Positions 1 to 7,403 of a stretch of DNA of 14,942 nt are shown here, piece by piece. The stretch comes from CAYNGH01 sp964396845. GTDB lineage: Bacteria > Vulcanimicrobiota > JAJTBE01 > CAYNGH01. The notes under the pieces were generated by a model, which had not been told where the DNA came from, did no database searches, and was given only the letters and a program-made list of their open reading frames with translations. Position numbers and translations under genes: made by a program. Position 1 is the stretch's first letter, and each line of letters opens with the position of its first letter. Location: the NCBI GenBank assembly GCA_964396845.1, contig CAYNGH010000078.1, positions 1-14,942 of the forward strand. The letters run 5' to 3'.

Positions 1-2
1 CC

Positions 3-209
3 AGAAAGGACAAAATCATACCTGCTGAAAGGAAAGCCGACGACCTGTCAACTTCACCGGATCCCGAAAAAACCCGGCAGGAATCTTCCATCTCGAAGAA
101 GGACTGTCGGGAGTCCACAAAAAAGGCCGATTCTTTCGATCCTGAGCCGGTTGAGGCGGATCAGTCCCCCAGGGACAAGGAGGACAACAGGGAAACTAAT
201 CAAAACTGA
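3..209 (+). CDS. C-terminal tail of an unidentified protein (5' partial)
   Basis: One plus-strand frame is open from the left edge to a TGA at 207-209, 27 bases before the dapA start. The 68 visible residues are extremely hydrophilic: by hand count 33 of 68 are D, E, K or R, with many S, P, Q and N and almost no large hydrophobics. That is typical of a disordered C-terminal extension. No domain can be recognised and the body of the protein is outside the window. A second plus-strand frame is also open as far as 240, so the frame choice is not certain. This frame is preferred because it stops just before the dapA ribosome binding site and has the composition of a disordered tail. No function is assigned. 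Confidence 0.45.
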   Translation, partial: RKDKIIPAERKADDLSTSPDPEKTRQESSISKKDCRESTKKADSFDPEPVEADQSPRDKEDNRETNQN

Positions 210-224
210 GTGTACAACAAAACA

Positions 225-230
225 AGGAGG
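225..230 (+). promoter_or_regulatory. Ribosome binding site deciding the dapA start
   Basis: AGGAGG lies directly against an ATG at 231 with no spacer, but six bases before the in-frame ATG at 237. The second ATG is therefore the likely start, giving a protein that begins MKKFGQLITAMVTPF, as expected for the family. A GTG at 210 is also in frame, but it lies upstream of the binding site. Confidence 0.75.
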
Positions 231-236
231 ATGGAA

Positions 237-1212
237 ATGAAAAAATTCGGACAACTGATAACTGCAATGGTCACACCCTTTGATGAGAATCTTGAGGTGG
301 ATTATAAAAAAGCCTCGGCCCTGGCGGAATACCTGGTGGAAAATGGCTCCGAAGGGCTTCTGGTGGTGGGAACTACCGGGGAGTCGCCATCTCTGACCCA
401 TGATGAGAAACTGAAGCTCTTCTCTACAGTCAAGAAGACCGTCGGGGACAGGGCAAGCGTCATTGCCGGCACCGGTTACAACAATACCCGGGACAGCATC
501 ACCCTGACAAAAGAAGCTGAGCAGACGGGTGTTGACGGCGCGCTGGTGGTGTGTCCATACTACAATAAGCCCAGTCAGGAAGGAATATATCAGCATTACA
601 AAGCAGTAGCGGAAGCCTCATCCCTGCCGGTGATTGTATATAATATACCCGGACGCTCCGGCGTCAATATCACCCCGGAAACCATGGCCCGCCTTTCCCA
701 GATTCCCGGTGTTGTGGCCGATAAAGAAGCCGCAGGCTCGGTAGAGCAATGCTCCCGGATAGTAATCCAGACCGGCGCCATGAAAGCTTTTCAGCAATAC
801 CGGCCATCAACGGTTGCCGTGGGGGCAAGATCCGGTGCTGATTCCCAGGTGGATGATGCCTTTGCGGTTTACTCCGGCGANNNNNNNNNNCGGCGATGAT
901 TCCCTGACTCTGCCCATGCTTTCTGTGGGCGCAGTGGGAGTGATAAGCGTCGCATCTCACGTGGCGGGGCCACAGATGAACAAGATGATAAAGCATTTCT
1001 TCAAGGGTCAGGTGGAAGAAGCCCTGAAAATCCACAACCAGCTTATGCCGGTTTATAAGGGTCTTTTCAAGGTAACCAATCCCACCCTGACTAAGGCAGC
1101 TCTCAAGATGAAGGGGATTGACCCCGGCGGATTCCGTCTGCCCATGATCCCTGCCACCGATGACCAGCTGTTGGTTCTGAGAAAAGATTTGGAGGAGGCG
1201 GGGGTTCTGTAA
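237..1212 (+). CDS. dapA: 4-hydroxy-tetrahydrodipicolinate synthase, broken by an assembly gap
   Basis: DapA condenses pyruvate with aspartate semialdehyde, the first committed step to diaminopimelate and lysine, in the cytoplasm. Numbered from the ATG at 237, visible residues are GTTGES (45-50), PYYNKP (107-112) with Tyr109, VYNIPGR (134-140) with Tyr135 and Arg140, and the Schiff-base Lys163 in DKEAAG. After the Ns the C-terminal half continues with GDDSLTLPM and GVISVASHVAGP to GVL and a stop. The 10 Ns at 881-890 shift the frame, but CGGCGA occurs on both sides; merging the copies restores one frame of 319 codons. The family is usually about 290-300 residues, and the excess is an in-frame stretch of about 26 codons (777-854) between QTG and DAFAVYSG. 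The residue before Lys163 is Asp, where a hydrophobic is usual. udg follows 11 bases later. The identity is secure; the middle of the sequence is not. Confidence 0.93.
881..890. other. Assembly gap (10 Ns)
   Basis: Ten Ns sit inside dapA. The hexamer CGGCGA is present immediately before (875-880) and after (891-896) the run. This is what two contig ends that really overlap by six bases would look like when joined with a fixed-length spacer. If merged, the window shortens by 16 bases and the dapA frame is continuous. Confidence 0.9.
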
Positions 1213-1223
1213 CCCCAGTTCTT

Positions 1224-1829
1224 ATGGAATCTTTATCCCCGGATACGAAGTGCTCCGGTGAAGCCATCCATGACCTGGAGGGCCGGATTCACAAATGCAG
1301 GAAATGTCACCTGTGGGAAACCCGGAATCAGGCAGTGCCTGGTTCCGGCTCCTTCCGGGCTGATGTGGTATTCGTGGGAGAAGGCCCCGGCGCCAGGGAA
1401 GACAAGAGCGGGGTTCCCTTTGTGGGGGCTGCCGGCAGGTTTCTGGATGAACTTCTAAAGCTGATTCAACTGGAACGGGAGGATATATTCATCACCAATA
1501 TCGTCAAATGCCGTCCCCCGGGAAACAGAGATCCGCTCCCCGACGAGGTGAAATCCTGCCTGCCGTATCTGAGATCCCAGATAAAACTGATCCGGCCAAA
1601 GGTAATATGCACTCTGGGCAACTGGGCAGCCAGAACCTTGATGAAGGATCCGGGCCTGTCCATATCCCGGGTTCATGGCAGAATTATCCCGAAGAAAAAT
1701 TACCATTTCTGCCTGTTGTATCATCCCGCAGCGGCCCTGTATAACGGCAGTCTGAAGGAAACTCTCCGGGAGGATATTCTCAGGGTGGGGGAATTCCTGA
1801 AAAAAATAAACCTGGACAACGGGAGATGA
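1224..1829 (+). CDS. Family 4 uracil-DNA glycosylase (iron-sulfur type)
   Basis: This enzyme removes uracil, from cytosine deamination or misincorporation, from DNA at the start of base excision repair. The 201-residue length is normal for the family. Four cysteines are placed as the 4Fe-4S ligands of the family: Cys25 and Cys28 (CRKC), Cys96 (KCRPPGNRDP) and Cys112. The uracil-binding motif GEGPGAREDKSGVPFVGAAG begins at residue 52, and the late HPAAALY motif is at 167-173. The ATG follows the dapA stop by 11 bases and has only a weak ribosome binding site, which suggests translation coupled to dapA. Its TGA overlaps the aroA ATG by four bases. A DNA repair gene within a biosynthetic operon is unexpected by function, but the coupling looks tight. 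The family is confident; no gene symbol is given because naming varies between organisms. Confidence 0.93.
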   Translation: MESLSPDTKCSGEAIHDLEGRIHKCRKCHLWETRNQAVPGSGSFRADVVFVGEGPGAREDKSGVPFVGAAGRFLDELLKLIQLEREDIFITNIVKCRPPGNRDPLPDEVKSCLPYLRSQIKLIRPKVICTLGNWAARTLMKDPGLSISRVHGRIIPKKNYHFCLLYHPAAALYNGSLKETLREDILRVGEFLKKINLDNGR

Positions 1830-3142
1830 TCCCCATAAGAAAGACCATCAGTCCACGAAAGGCCATAAAGGGAGTTTTCAAGGCACCTCCCGACAAGTCC
1901 ATCTCCCAGCGGGGGGTGATTTTTGGTTCTCTGGCCAAAGGAGTTTCCCGCATCAAAAATCTGCTTTTGTCCGATGATGTTAACTCCACCATCGGATGTA
2001 TCCGGGGGCTGGGGATTGAAGTGAGAGATTCCGGCCAGGGGTCTTTTGAAATCACCGGCAGGGGGCTTGGGGGCCTGAGAGAGCCGGCAGGAGTGTTGGA
2101 CGCAGGAAACTCCGGCACATGTCTTAGGATCCTGTCGGGGGTGCTGGCAGGGCAAGGTTTTTATTCGGTGATTACCGGGGATGAATCCCTGAGAAACCGA
2201 CCCATGTCAAGGATTGTGAATCCCCTGGGAGAAATGGGAGCAAAAATCTGGGGCAGGAATGGAGGCAGTCTTGCGCCCCTGTCCTTTAACGGGGGTGACC
2301 TTGTCGGCATGGAACATCACTTGCTGGTGGCCTCGGCCCAGGTGAAATCCTGCCTGATGATGGCAGGGCTTTATGCCAGGGGAAATACCCTCATCCATCA
2401 GTTGGCACCATCCCGGGATCACACAGAGAAGATGCTGGAAGCCATGGGAGCAAATATCCGGGTTGCAGGTTTGACAGTGGAGATTATCCCCGGCAGTGAG
2501 CTGAAACCTCTGAATATTGAAGTGCCGGGGGATCCCTCCTCGGCGTCGTATCTGGCGGCCGGGGCAATGATCCTGCCCGGTTCTGCCGTTACCATCGAGG
2601 ATATATGCCTGAACCCCACCCGCACTGGGTTTTTTGATGCAGCCACAAGGATGGGAGCCAGGATTCAACGGAAGAATATTCGAGAAACCCCCTGGGGAGA
2701 GCCTGTGGGGGATCTGGTGGTGGAGTATGCCCCTCTGAGTGGCATTGAAATCACTTCTGACCAGGTTCCCCGGTTGATAGATGAACTGCCCCTGATAGGA
2801 GTTGTGGGAGCTTTTTCATCAGGGGCTTTGAAAGTTTCCGGTGCCGGGGAGTTGCGGGTGAAGGAAACTGACCGGATAAAAACACTCAAGGAGAACTTCC
2901 GGGCCATCGGCGGGAGAATCACAGAAATGGACGACGGCTTTATTATAGAGGGAAACCAGACCCTTGCCGGCGGAATGGTTGATGCCACCGGGGATCACCG
3001 GATGGCAATGACCTTTGCCATTGCTGCTCTTGGTGCCGGGGGACCCGTCACCATCGGTGGGAGTGAAGCAGCATCGGTATCATACCCCCGGTTCTGGGAT
3101 TTGCCCATATTCGACCATCAGACAGGGGAAAGGGGAGAATAG
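1826..3142 (+). CDS. aroA: 3-phosphoshikimate 1-carboxyvinyltransferase (EPSP synthase)
   Basis: AroA transfers enolpyruvate from PEP to shikimate 3-phosphate, the step before chorismate synthase. The 438-residue protein shows PPDKSISQRG (21-30, Lys24), LDAGNSGTCLR (91-101), RPMSR (125-129), SAQVKS (170-175), RDHTEKML (197-204), PGDPSS (234-239), NPTRTG (263-268), the catalytic Asp319 in LIDELP, Glu347 in RVKETDR, and GDHRMAM near 389-395. RPMSR, SAQVKS and NPTRTG resemble the class II enzymes, of which the Agrobacterium CP4 protein is best known. The position that is Ala in CP4 is Gly97 here, so tolerance of the PEP-site inhibitor cannot be inferred from the sequence alone. The ATG overlaps the udg stop (ATGA), and aroE begins two bases after the stop. 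Identity is very secure. Confidence 0.97.
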   Translation: MIPIRKTISPRKAIKGVFKAPPDKSISQRGVIFGSLAKGVSRIKNLLLSDDVNSTIGCIRGLGIEVRDSGQGSFEITGRGLGGLREPAGVLDAGNSGTCLRILSGVLAGQGFYSVITGDESLRNRPMSRIVNPLGEMGAKIWGRNGGSLAPLSFNGGDLVGMEHHLLVASAQVKSCLMMAGLYARGNTLIHQLAPSRDHTEKMLEAMGANIRVAGLTVEIIPGSELKPLNIEVPGDPSSASYLAAGAMILPGSAVTIEDICLNPTRTGFFDAATRMGARIQRKNIRETPWGEPVGDLVVEYAPLSGIEITSDQVPRLIDELPLIGVVGAFSSGALKVSGAGELRVKETDRIKTLKENFRAIGGRITEMDDGFIIEGNQTLAGGMVDATGDHRMAMTFAIAALGAGGPVTIGGSEAASVSYPRFWDLPIFDHQTGERGE

Positions 3143-3144
3143 AA

Positions 3145-4062
3145 ATGAAAAACTATGAAGATCCCTGCGTCAGGGAAGCAGTGAACCCCATGGTGGAGGT
3201 GGTGGATCCTCCTGTTAATCTCGGGATCCTGGGATACAACCTGTCCCACAGCATCTCACCGGCCATTCACCAGGCGGGAGTTGACCACCGGGAGATGCAG
3301 GTCAATTACCTGAAGTTTGACGTGCCTCCGGAGAAGCTTTCCGATGCAGTTCGGGGTATGGCAGCCCTGGGATTCCGGGGATGCAATGTCACCATCCCAT
3401 ACAAGGAAGACGTGATTCAACTTGCCCATATCACAAGCTGTGTGGTTGATTTTATCGGCGCAGCCAACACTCTTACATTCCGGGATGGAGAGATTGTCGC
3501 CGACAACACTGACTGGAATGGGTTTCTTGATGACTGGAAATATCACCAGATGGGACAAATAAAAGACAGGGAAGCGGTAATCCTCGGCTCCGGCGGTGGG
3601 GCCTACGGAGTTCTTTTTGCCCTGCTGGAGGAAGGCTTGGCCTCGGCAAGGATTTTCAACCGGGATGTAGTCCGGGCAAGGCGGATGTTTGACAGGTTCC
3701 GAAGCCGTTATCCCCACCTGAAGGGGGAAGCATATTTTCTGTCGGACACATCCAGCCTGAGGAAGTGTATTGAGCAGGGGGATATTCTTGTGAACGCCAC
3801 ACCAGTGGGGCAGTTTCCATATATCGACACGCTCCCGATTCCCCGGGATGTCAAGGTCAGCCGGCACATGAGGGTTTATGACCTGGTATATAACCCCAGA
3901 AGCACCCGTCTTATTGAGCAGATGCGAACCCTGGGGGTCAGGGCTGAAGGCGGTCTGGGGATGCTGTTGTTTCAGGCAGCCAGATCTTTCGAGTTGTGGA
4001 CTGGCCAGAAACCTGACATGGAAAAAATGCGGGTGGCTGCAATGAAGGCTCTGGAAAGTTAG
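3145..4062 (+). CDS. aroE: Shikimate dehydrogenase
   Basis: AroE reduces 3-dehydroshikimate to shikimate, normally with NADPH. The N-terminal substrate domain shows GYNLSHSISP (30-39; Ser34 and Ser36 bind shikimate in the family), NVTIPYKEDV with catalytic Lys87, ANTL (107-110) and DNTDWNGF with catalytic Asp123. The Rossmann domain has LGSGGGAYG (147-155), followed by FNRD at 171-174, then NATPVG (217-222) and YDLVYNP (245-251). The C-terminal GLGMLLFQAARSFELWTG is the usual closing helix. At 305 residues it is somewhat long because of about 24 residues before the first strand. A later ATG at 3190 would remove most of this extension, but the ATG at 3145 has the better binding site (AGGGGAGA) and the expected two-base spacing from aroA. 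Cofactor preference cannot be read reliably. Confidence 0.95.
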   Translation: MKNYEDPCVREAVNPMVEVVDPPVNLGILGYNLSHSISPAIHQAGVDHREMQVNYLKFDVPPEKLSDAVRGMAALGFRGCNVTIPYKEDVIQLAHITSCVVDFIGAANTLTFRDGEIVADNTDWNGFLDDWKYHQMGQIKDREAVILGSGGGAYGVLFALLEEGLASARIFNRDVVRARRMFDRFRSRYPHLKGEAYFLSDTSSLRKCIEQGDILVNATPVGQFPYIDTLPIPRDVKVSRHMRVYDLVYNPRSTRLIEQMRTLGVRAEGGLGMLLFQAARSFELWTGQKPDMEKMRVAAMKALES

Positions 4063-4077
4063 AAGGGGGAGATTGAG

Positions 4078-5214
4078 TTGAGGATAATATACTCAGGGGA
4101 ATCCCATATGGATGGTGTAATGGCAGTGATCGAGGGATTTCCGGCAGGTTTTGAGTTTGACGAGGAGAGAATAAATCGGGATTTGACCCGACGGCAGATG
4201 GGATATGGCCGGGGTGCCAGGATGCAGATGGAAAAGGACACAGTGCAGGTGCTGTCGGGGGTCATCGGGGGGCGAACCATCGGATCCCCCATTACCCTTT
4301 ATATACCCAACCGGGACAACCGCAGGGCCGACTGGGATCCGGCAAAGGTTCAGACAATTCCCCGTCCAGGCCATGCCGATCTTCCCGGCGCATTAAAATA
4401 CGGCTTCAGTGATATCCGCCTGGTGGCTGAAAGGGCTTCCGCCCGGCAGACGGCATCCTGGGTGGCTGCGGGATCCCTGCTGACCCAGTTTCTGGAAAAA
4501 TTCAACATCCGGTTTCTGGGATTCGTGGATTCCATCGGAAGTATCGAAGCCAACTGTCCCGCAGATCCCTTTGCGGTCAGGGAAATCATCGAAAAATCCC
4601 CCCTGCGGATTCCAGAAACATCATCCCTGGAAAAAATGAAGCAGATCATTGACAAAGCCCGGGATGAAGGGGAATCTTTGGGAGGGGTGATAAGAGTTTT
4701 TGGACGGGGACTGCCGGTGGGCCTGGGGTCTTATGCCCATCCTGATGCCCGGCTGGACAGCCGTCTTGCCGGAGCCTTCATGTCCATTCCTTCGATTAAA
4801 GCTGTGGAAATCGGCGATGGCTTCCGTATGGCATCCCTGCCGGGATCTCATACCTCGGATCCCATCCGGACAGGGGAGAGAGGCTTCACAAGGGTTTCCA
4901 ACCACGCGGGAGGCATCGAAGGCGGAATATCCAACGGCGAGGACCTGATCCTGCGGGCTGCATCAAAGCCGGTGCCTACTATGCGAAGTCCGGCCCGCTC
5001 TGTTGACTTAAAGACCGGGGCAGAGGTGGATTCTCCATATATCCGATCTGATGTGTGTGTGATTCCTGCAGTGGCAGTCATCGGTGAGATGGTAGCTGCC
5101 ACAGTGGTTGCCCAGGCATTTCTGGAGAGATTCGGCACTGACACCTTTGATGATGTATTTGAGCATTACCAGTGTTTCCGGGACAAGATGGAGGAGAATT
5201 ACCGGCAATCCTGA
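4078..5214 (+). CDS. aroC: Chorismate synthase (TTG start)
   Basis: AroC eliminates phosphate from EPSP to give chorismate, using reduced FMN. The TTG at 4078 is chosen because it follows a GGGGGAG binding site and gives the expected N-terminus, MRIIYSGESH. Visible active-site residues are His10 (GESH), the Arg cluster Arg39, Arg45 and Arg48 in RRQMGYGRGAR, His99 in RPGHAD, the ERASARQTA stretch (118-126), NHAGGIEGGISNGE, and RSDVCVIPA near the C-terminus. There are two local departures from the common pattern: GESH is followed by Met where Gly is usual, and the loop before GRTIGSP reads GVIGG where GVRHG is common. The 378-residue length is normal. The gene lies 15 bases after aroE, consistent with one transcript. 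Identity is secure despite the divergence. Confidence 0.95.
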   Translation: MRIIYSGESHMDGVMAVIEGFPAGFEFDEERINRDLTRRQMGYGRGARMQMEKDTVQVLSGVIGGRTIGSPITLYIPNRDNRRADWDPAKVQTIPRPGHADLPGALKYGFSDIRLVAERASARQTASWVAAGSLLTQFLEKFNIRFLGFVDSIGSIEANCPADPFAVREIIEKSPLRIPETSSLEKMKQIIDKARDEGESLGGVIRVFGRGLPVGLGSYAHPDARLDSRLAGAFMSIPSIKAVEIGDGFRMASLPGSHTSDPIRTGERGFTRVSNHAGGIEGGISNGEDLILRAASKPVPTMRSPARSVDLKTGAEVDSPYIRSDVCVIPAVAVIGEMVAATVVAQAFLERFGTDTFDDVFEHYQCFRDKMEENYRQS

Positions 5215-5252
5215 ATTCATTTGAAGTAATATTCACGAAAGGCAGCCTGGAG

Positions 5253-5819
5253 TTGAGAATCAGACGAAACATCTACCTGGTGGGGTTCATGGGAACTGGC
5301 AAAAGTACCGTGGGCCGTGAGCTGGCTCGTTTTATGGGCCGGAAGTTCATGGATATGGATGCCCTGCTGGAAGAACGGGCAGGGATGACCATAAACGAAA
5401 TATTTGACACCCATGGCGAGGAGTACTTCCGCAAGATGGAGATGGACCTGGCCCTGGAGCTTTCCCGGGAGGAAAACCGGGTCATAGCCACCGGCGGGGG
5501 AACAATTCTAAACGATCAAATCAGGGAGCTGTTCGCCCAGTCGGGCTTGATTATTTGTCTTGTGGCAGACACGGAACATTTGATCTCCCGGCTCAAGCGT
5601 ACCGACAAACGTCCCCTTCTGCGGGGTGACCGGGAGAAGGTGGCCCAGAAGGTCAAGATGCTTCTTGAAGACAGGAAAAACATATACTTCAAGATACCCA
5701 TCAGAGTTGACACCACCAGCCTGACTCCCCAGGAGGCTGCCCGGAAAATCATCGACACCCTCAAGATGAGAATCCGCATTCTTGACCAACTGCACAACCA
5801 GTATATTCATATAAGTTGA
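5253..5819 (+). CDS. aroK: Shikimate kinase (TTG start)
   Basis: This kinase phosphorylates shikimate at the 3-hydroxyl using ATP. From the TTG at 5253 the 188 residues include the Walker A loop GFMGTGKST (11-19), the substrate Asp36 in FMDMDALLEERAG, Arg60 in EEYFRKME, the GGG turn (81-83), and the lid Arg120 in KRPLL. The frame is open further upstream, to a start at 5172 inside aroC, but that would add 27 residues not found in the family and overlap aroC by 43 bases. The TTG start places Walker A at its usual distance from the N-terminus. About 15 residues at the C-terminus (KMRIRILDQLHNQYIHIS) go beyond the usual core. The binding site is weak: AAAGG about 11 bases upstream and GGAG touching the TTG. 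Function is confident; the exact start is less so. Confidence 0.93.
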   Translation: MRIRRNIYLVGFMGTGKSTVGRELARFMGRKFMDMDALLEERAGMTINEIFDTHGEEYFRKMEMDLALELSREENRVIATGGGTILNDQIRELFAQSGLIICLVADTEHLISRLKRTDKRPLLRGDREKVAQKVKMLLEDRKNIYFKIPIRVDTTSLTPQEAARKIIDTLKMRIRILDQLHNQYIHIS

Positions 5820-5853
5820 CAGTGAAACCCCTGTCACTATCAGTTAATTCAAA

Positions 5854-6951
5854 GTGAACAGAATTTCCATCCGGGGGCAGTCCCCTCATTACAATTATGA
5901 AATCCTCATTGGCCGGGGACTCCTGGATAGAGCAGGGGAGCTCCTGTCGAGGTTTGAGCATCGGAAGATTTTCGTTGTCACCAACCCGGTAGTTCTTGGG
6001 TTTCATGGCGATACCCTCATCCAGGGCCTCAAATTTGCAGGATTTGAACCTGAAATAATCAGCATCCCCGATGGCGAATCTTACAAGACCATGGAAACCC
6101 TGTCCGGGGTCATCTCCCGGATGGTTGAGCTGGGGGGCAGTCGTCGAAGCATGGTGGCAACCTTTGGCGGAGGGGTCACCGGGGACCTGGGAGGCTTTGC
6201 TGCAGCCTGCTTCATGCGGGGTATCGATTATGTCCACCTGCCCACAACCCTCCTGGCCCAGGTGGATGCCTCGGTGGGGGGAAAGGTGGGAGTTGATCTC
6301 CCCCAGGGGAAGAACTTGTCGGGAGCCTTTTATCATCCCCGGATGGTTATTTCCGACGTGACGGTTCTCTCCACCCTGCCCGATGTGGAATTCTCCAATG
6401 GAATGGCGGAAGTCATCAAAACCGCAGTTCTTGACGGTTCGCAACTGCTGGAACTGCTGGAATCCACAACAGATCCGGTGAATATTTCTCCCTGCAGTCT
6501 TGAGAGAATAATCTGCCTGGCAGTGTCTTACAAGGCCAGAGTTGTAGAGAAGGATCCCGGAGAATCCGGGGAAAGGATCCTGTTGAATCTTGGCCATACC
6601 ATCGGACATGCCATTGAGGCGGCTACAGGCTACACGGGCATATCCCATGGCCGGGGAGTTGCCCTGGGGATGGTGGCGGCCTGCCGGCTCTCGGAAATAC
6701 TGGGCATTCTGGAAGATGAAAGCCTTCCTGCCAGGCTGGATGAGATGCTGGCCCGATTCGGCCTTCCCCGGCAGATGAAACTGCCCTGCCACAAAGAAAT
6801 TTTAAGAATCATGGATAAGGACAAGAAAAAGTTTAATGGCAAAAATCGATTTATTCTGCCCATTGCGCCGGGCCGGATGAAAATTACCTGTCAGGTGAAG
6901 GAACAACACTTGATGGAAGTTCTCAAATATATTTCCCCACAGGAGGAATAA
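5854..6951 (+). CDS. aroB: 3-dehydroquinate synthase (GTG start)
   Basis: AroB cyclises DAHP to 3-dehydroquinate using NAD and a divalent metal. The 365 residues show DGESYKT (73-79), the NAD-binding GGGVTGDLGGF (105-115), PTTLLAQVDASVGGKVGV (130-147), GKNL (152-155), and the metal ligands expected in the family: Glu186 in AEVIK, His248 in GHTIGHAIE and His265 in SHGRGVALGM. In the last motif Arg-Gly replaces the more frequent Glu-Ala after His-Gly; the metal-binding His is kept. The GTG at 5854 gives the usual N-terminus (NRISIRGQSPHYNYEILIG), although no clear binding site precedes it. The gap to aroK is 34 bases. The stop TAA shares its last base with the aroQ ATG, so the two genes are translationally linked. 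Confidence 0.96.
   Translation: MNRISIRGQSPHYNYEILIGRGLLDRAGELLSRFEHRKIFVVTNPVVLGFHGDTLIQGLKFAGFEPEIISIPDGESYKTMETLSGVISRMVELGGSRRSMVATFGGGVTGDLGGFAAACFMRGIDYVHLPTTLLAQVDASVGGKVGVDLPQGKNLSGAFYHPRMVISDVTVLSTLPDVEFSNGMAEVIKTAVLDGSQLLELLESTTDPVNISPCSLERIICLAVSYKARVVEKDPGESGERILLNLGHTIGHAIEAATGYTGISHGRGVALGMVAACRLSEILGILEDESLPARLDEMLARFGLPRQMKLPCHKEILRIMDKDKKKFNGKNRFILPIAPGRMKITCQVKEQHLMEVLKYISPQEE
6941..6946 (+). promoter_or_regulatory. Ribosome binding site of aroQ inside the aroB end
   Basis: AGGAGG ends four bases before the aroQ ATG at 6951 and lies within the last aroB codons, fitting translational coupling of aroB and aroQ. Confidence 0.8.
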
Positions 6952-7388
6952 TGAAGGATATACTGGTCATTCACGGGGTTAATCTGAATCTTCTGGGAGA
7001 AAGGGAAAGGGAGATATACGGCCGTTCCACCCTTGAAGATATTAACAGCCGGATTCAAAGCCTGTGTGATGAACTTAAAGTATCAGTGGATATTTTCCAG
7101 ACAAACCACGAGGGAGGCATTGTTGATAAAATCATCGAGTATGCCCACAACTGCCGGGTGATTATCCTCAACCCCGGCGCATACACTCATTACTCCTATG
7201 CCATCAGGGACTGCATATCCGGAGTGGGCCTGCCGGTTATAGAAGTACACCTCACCAACATATTTGCCAGAGAATCCTTCCGGGCCAGCTCTGTAATCGC
7301 CCCGGTATGCGCTGGACAAATATCAGGTTTTGGCCCGAATTCATATTATCTTGCCGTGCGACAGGCAGGAAAGCTGATTGAAAAATAA
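6951..7388 (+). CDS. aroQ: Type II 3-dehydroquinate dehydratase
   Basis: AroQ dehydrates 3-dehydroquinate to 3-dehydroshikimate. The type II enzyme is a small flavodoxin-like protein, usually a dodecamer, and the 145-residue length fits. Visible residues are HGVNLNLLG (8-16), Arg18 and Tyr23 (the catalytic pair of the family) in REREIYG, QTNHEGGIVDKI (50-61), Asn74 and His80 in NPGAYTHYSYAIRD, His100 in EVHLTNI, and Arg107 and Arg111. The Cys120-Ala-Gly-Gln-Ile-Ser-Gly-Phe-Gly turn matches the conserved closing motif. Tyr78 and Tyr81 flank Thr-His where smaller residues are common, a mild divergence near the active site. The gene is coupled to aroB by a one-base overlap; the next gene starts 15 bases after its stop. 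Confidence 0.96.
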   Translation: MKDILVIHGVNLNLLGEREREIYGRSTLEDINSRIQSLCDELKVSVDIFQTNHEGGIVDKIIEYAHNCRVIILNPGAYTHYSYAIRDCISGVGLPVIEVHLTNIFARESFRASSVIAPVCAGQISGFGPNSYYLAVRQAGKLIEK

Positions 7389-7390
7389 TC

Positions 7391-7396
7391 AGGAGG
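7391..7396 (+). promoter_or_regulatory. Ribosome binding site supporting a TTG start at 7404
   Basis: AGGAGG lies seven bases before TTG at 7404. This supports TTG initiation of the small exported protein; the frame then begins with a positively charged and hydrophobic signal peptide. Confidence 0.8.
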
Positions 7397-7403
7397 CAAT
7401 AGT

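Noticed and set aside
54..596. Minus-strand open frame of 180 codons over the dapA start
   Set aside because: It overlaps the conserved N-terminal half of dapA and its binding site; no domain or start signal is visible.
5172..5252. Earlier start for aroK inside the aroC end
   Set aside because: It would add 27 residues not seen in shikimate kinases and overlap aroC by 43 bases; TTG at 5253 places Walker A normally.
5816..5836. Six-base-pair inverted repeat (TGACAG and CTGTCA) between aroK and aroB
   Set aside because: The stem is short, AT/GC mixed, with a nine-base loop and no T-run, so it does not qualify as a terminator or an operator without further support.
5761..6792. Long minus-strand open frame of 343 codons antisense to aroB
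   Set aside because: It lies entirely over the aroK end and aroB, has no recognisable domain and an unnatural composition. aroB shows all its family motifs on the other strand.
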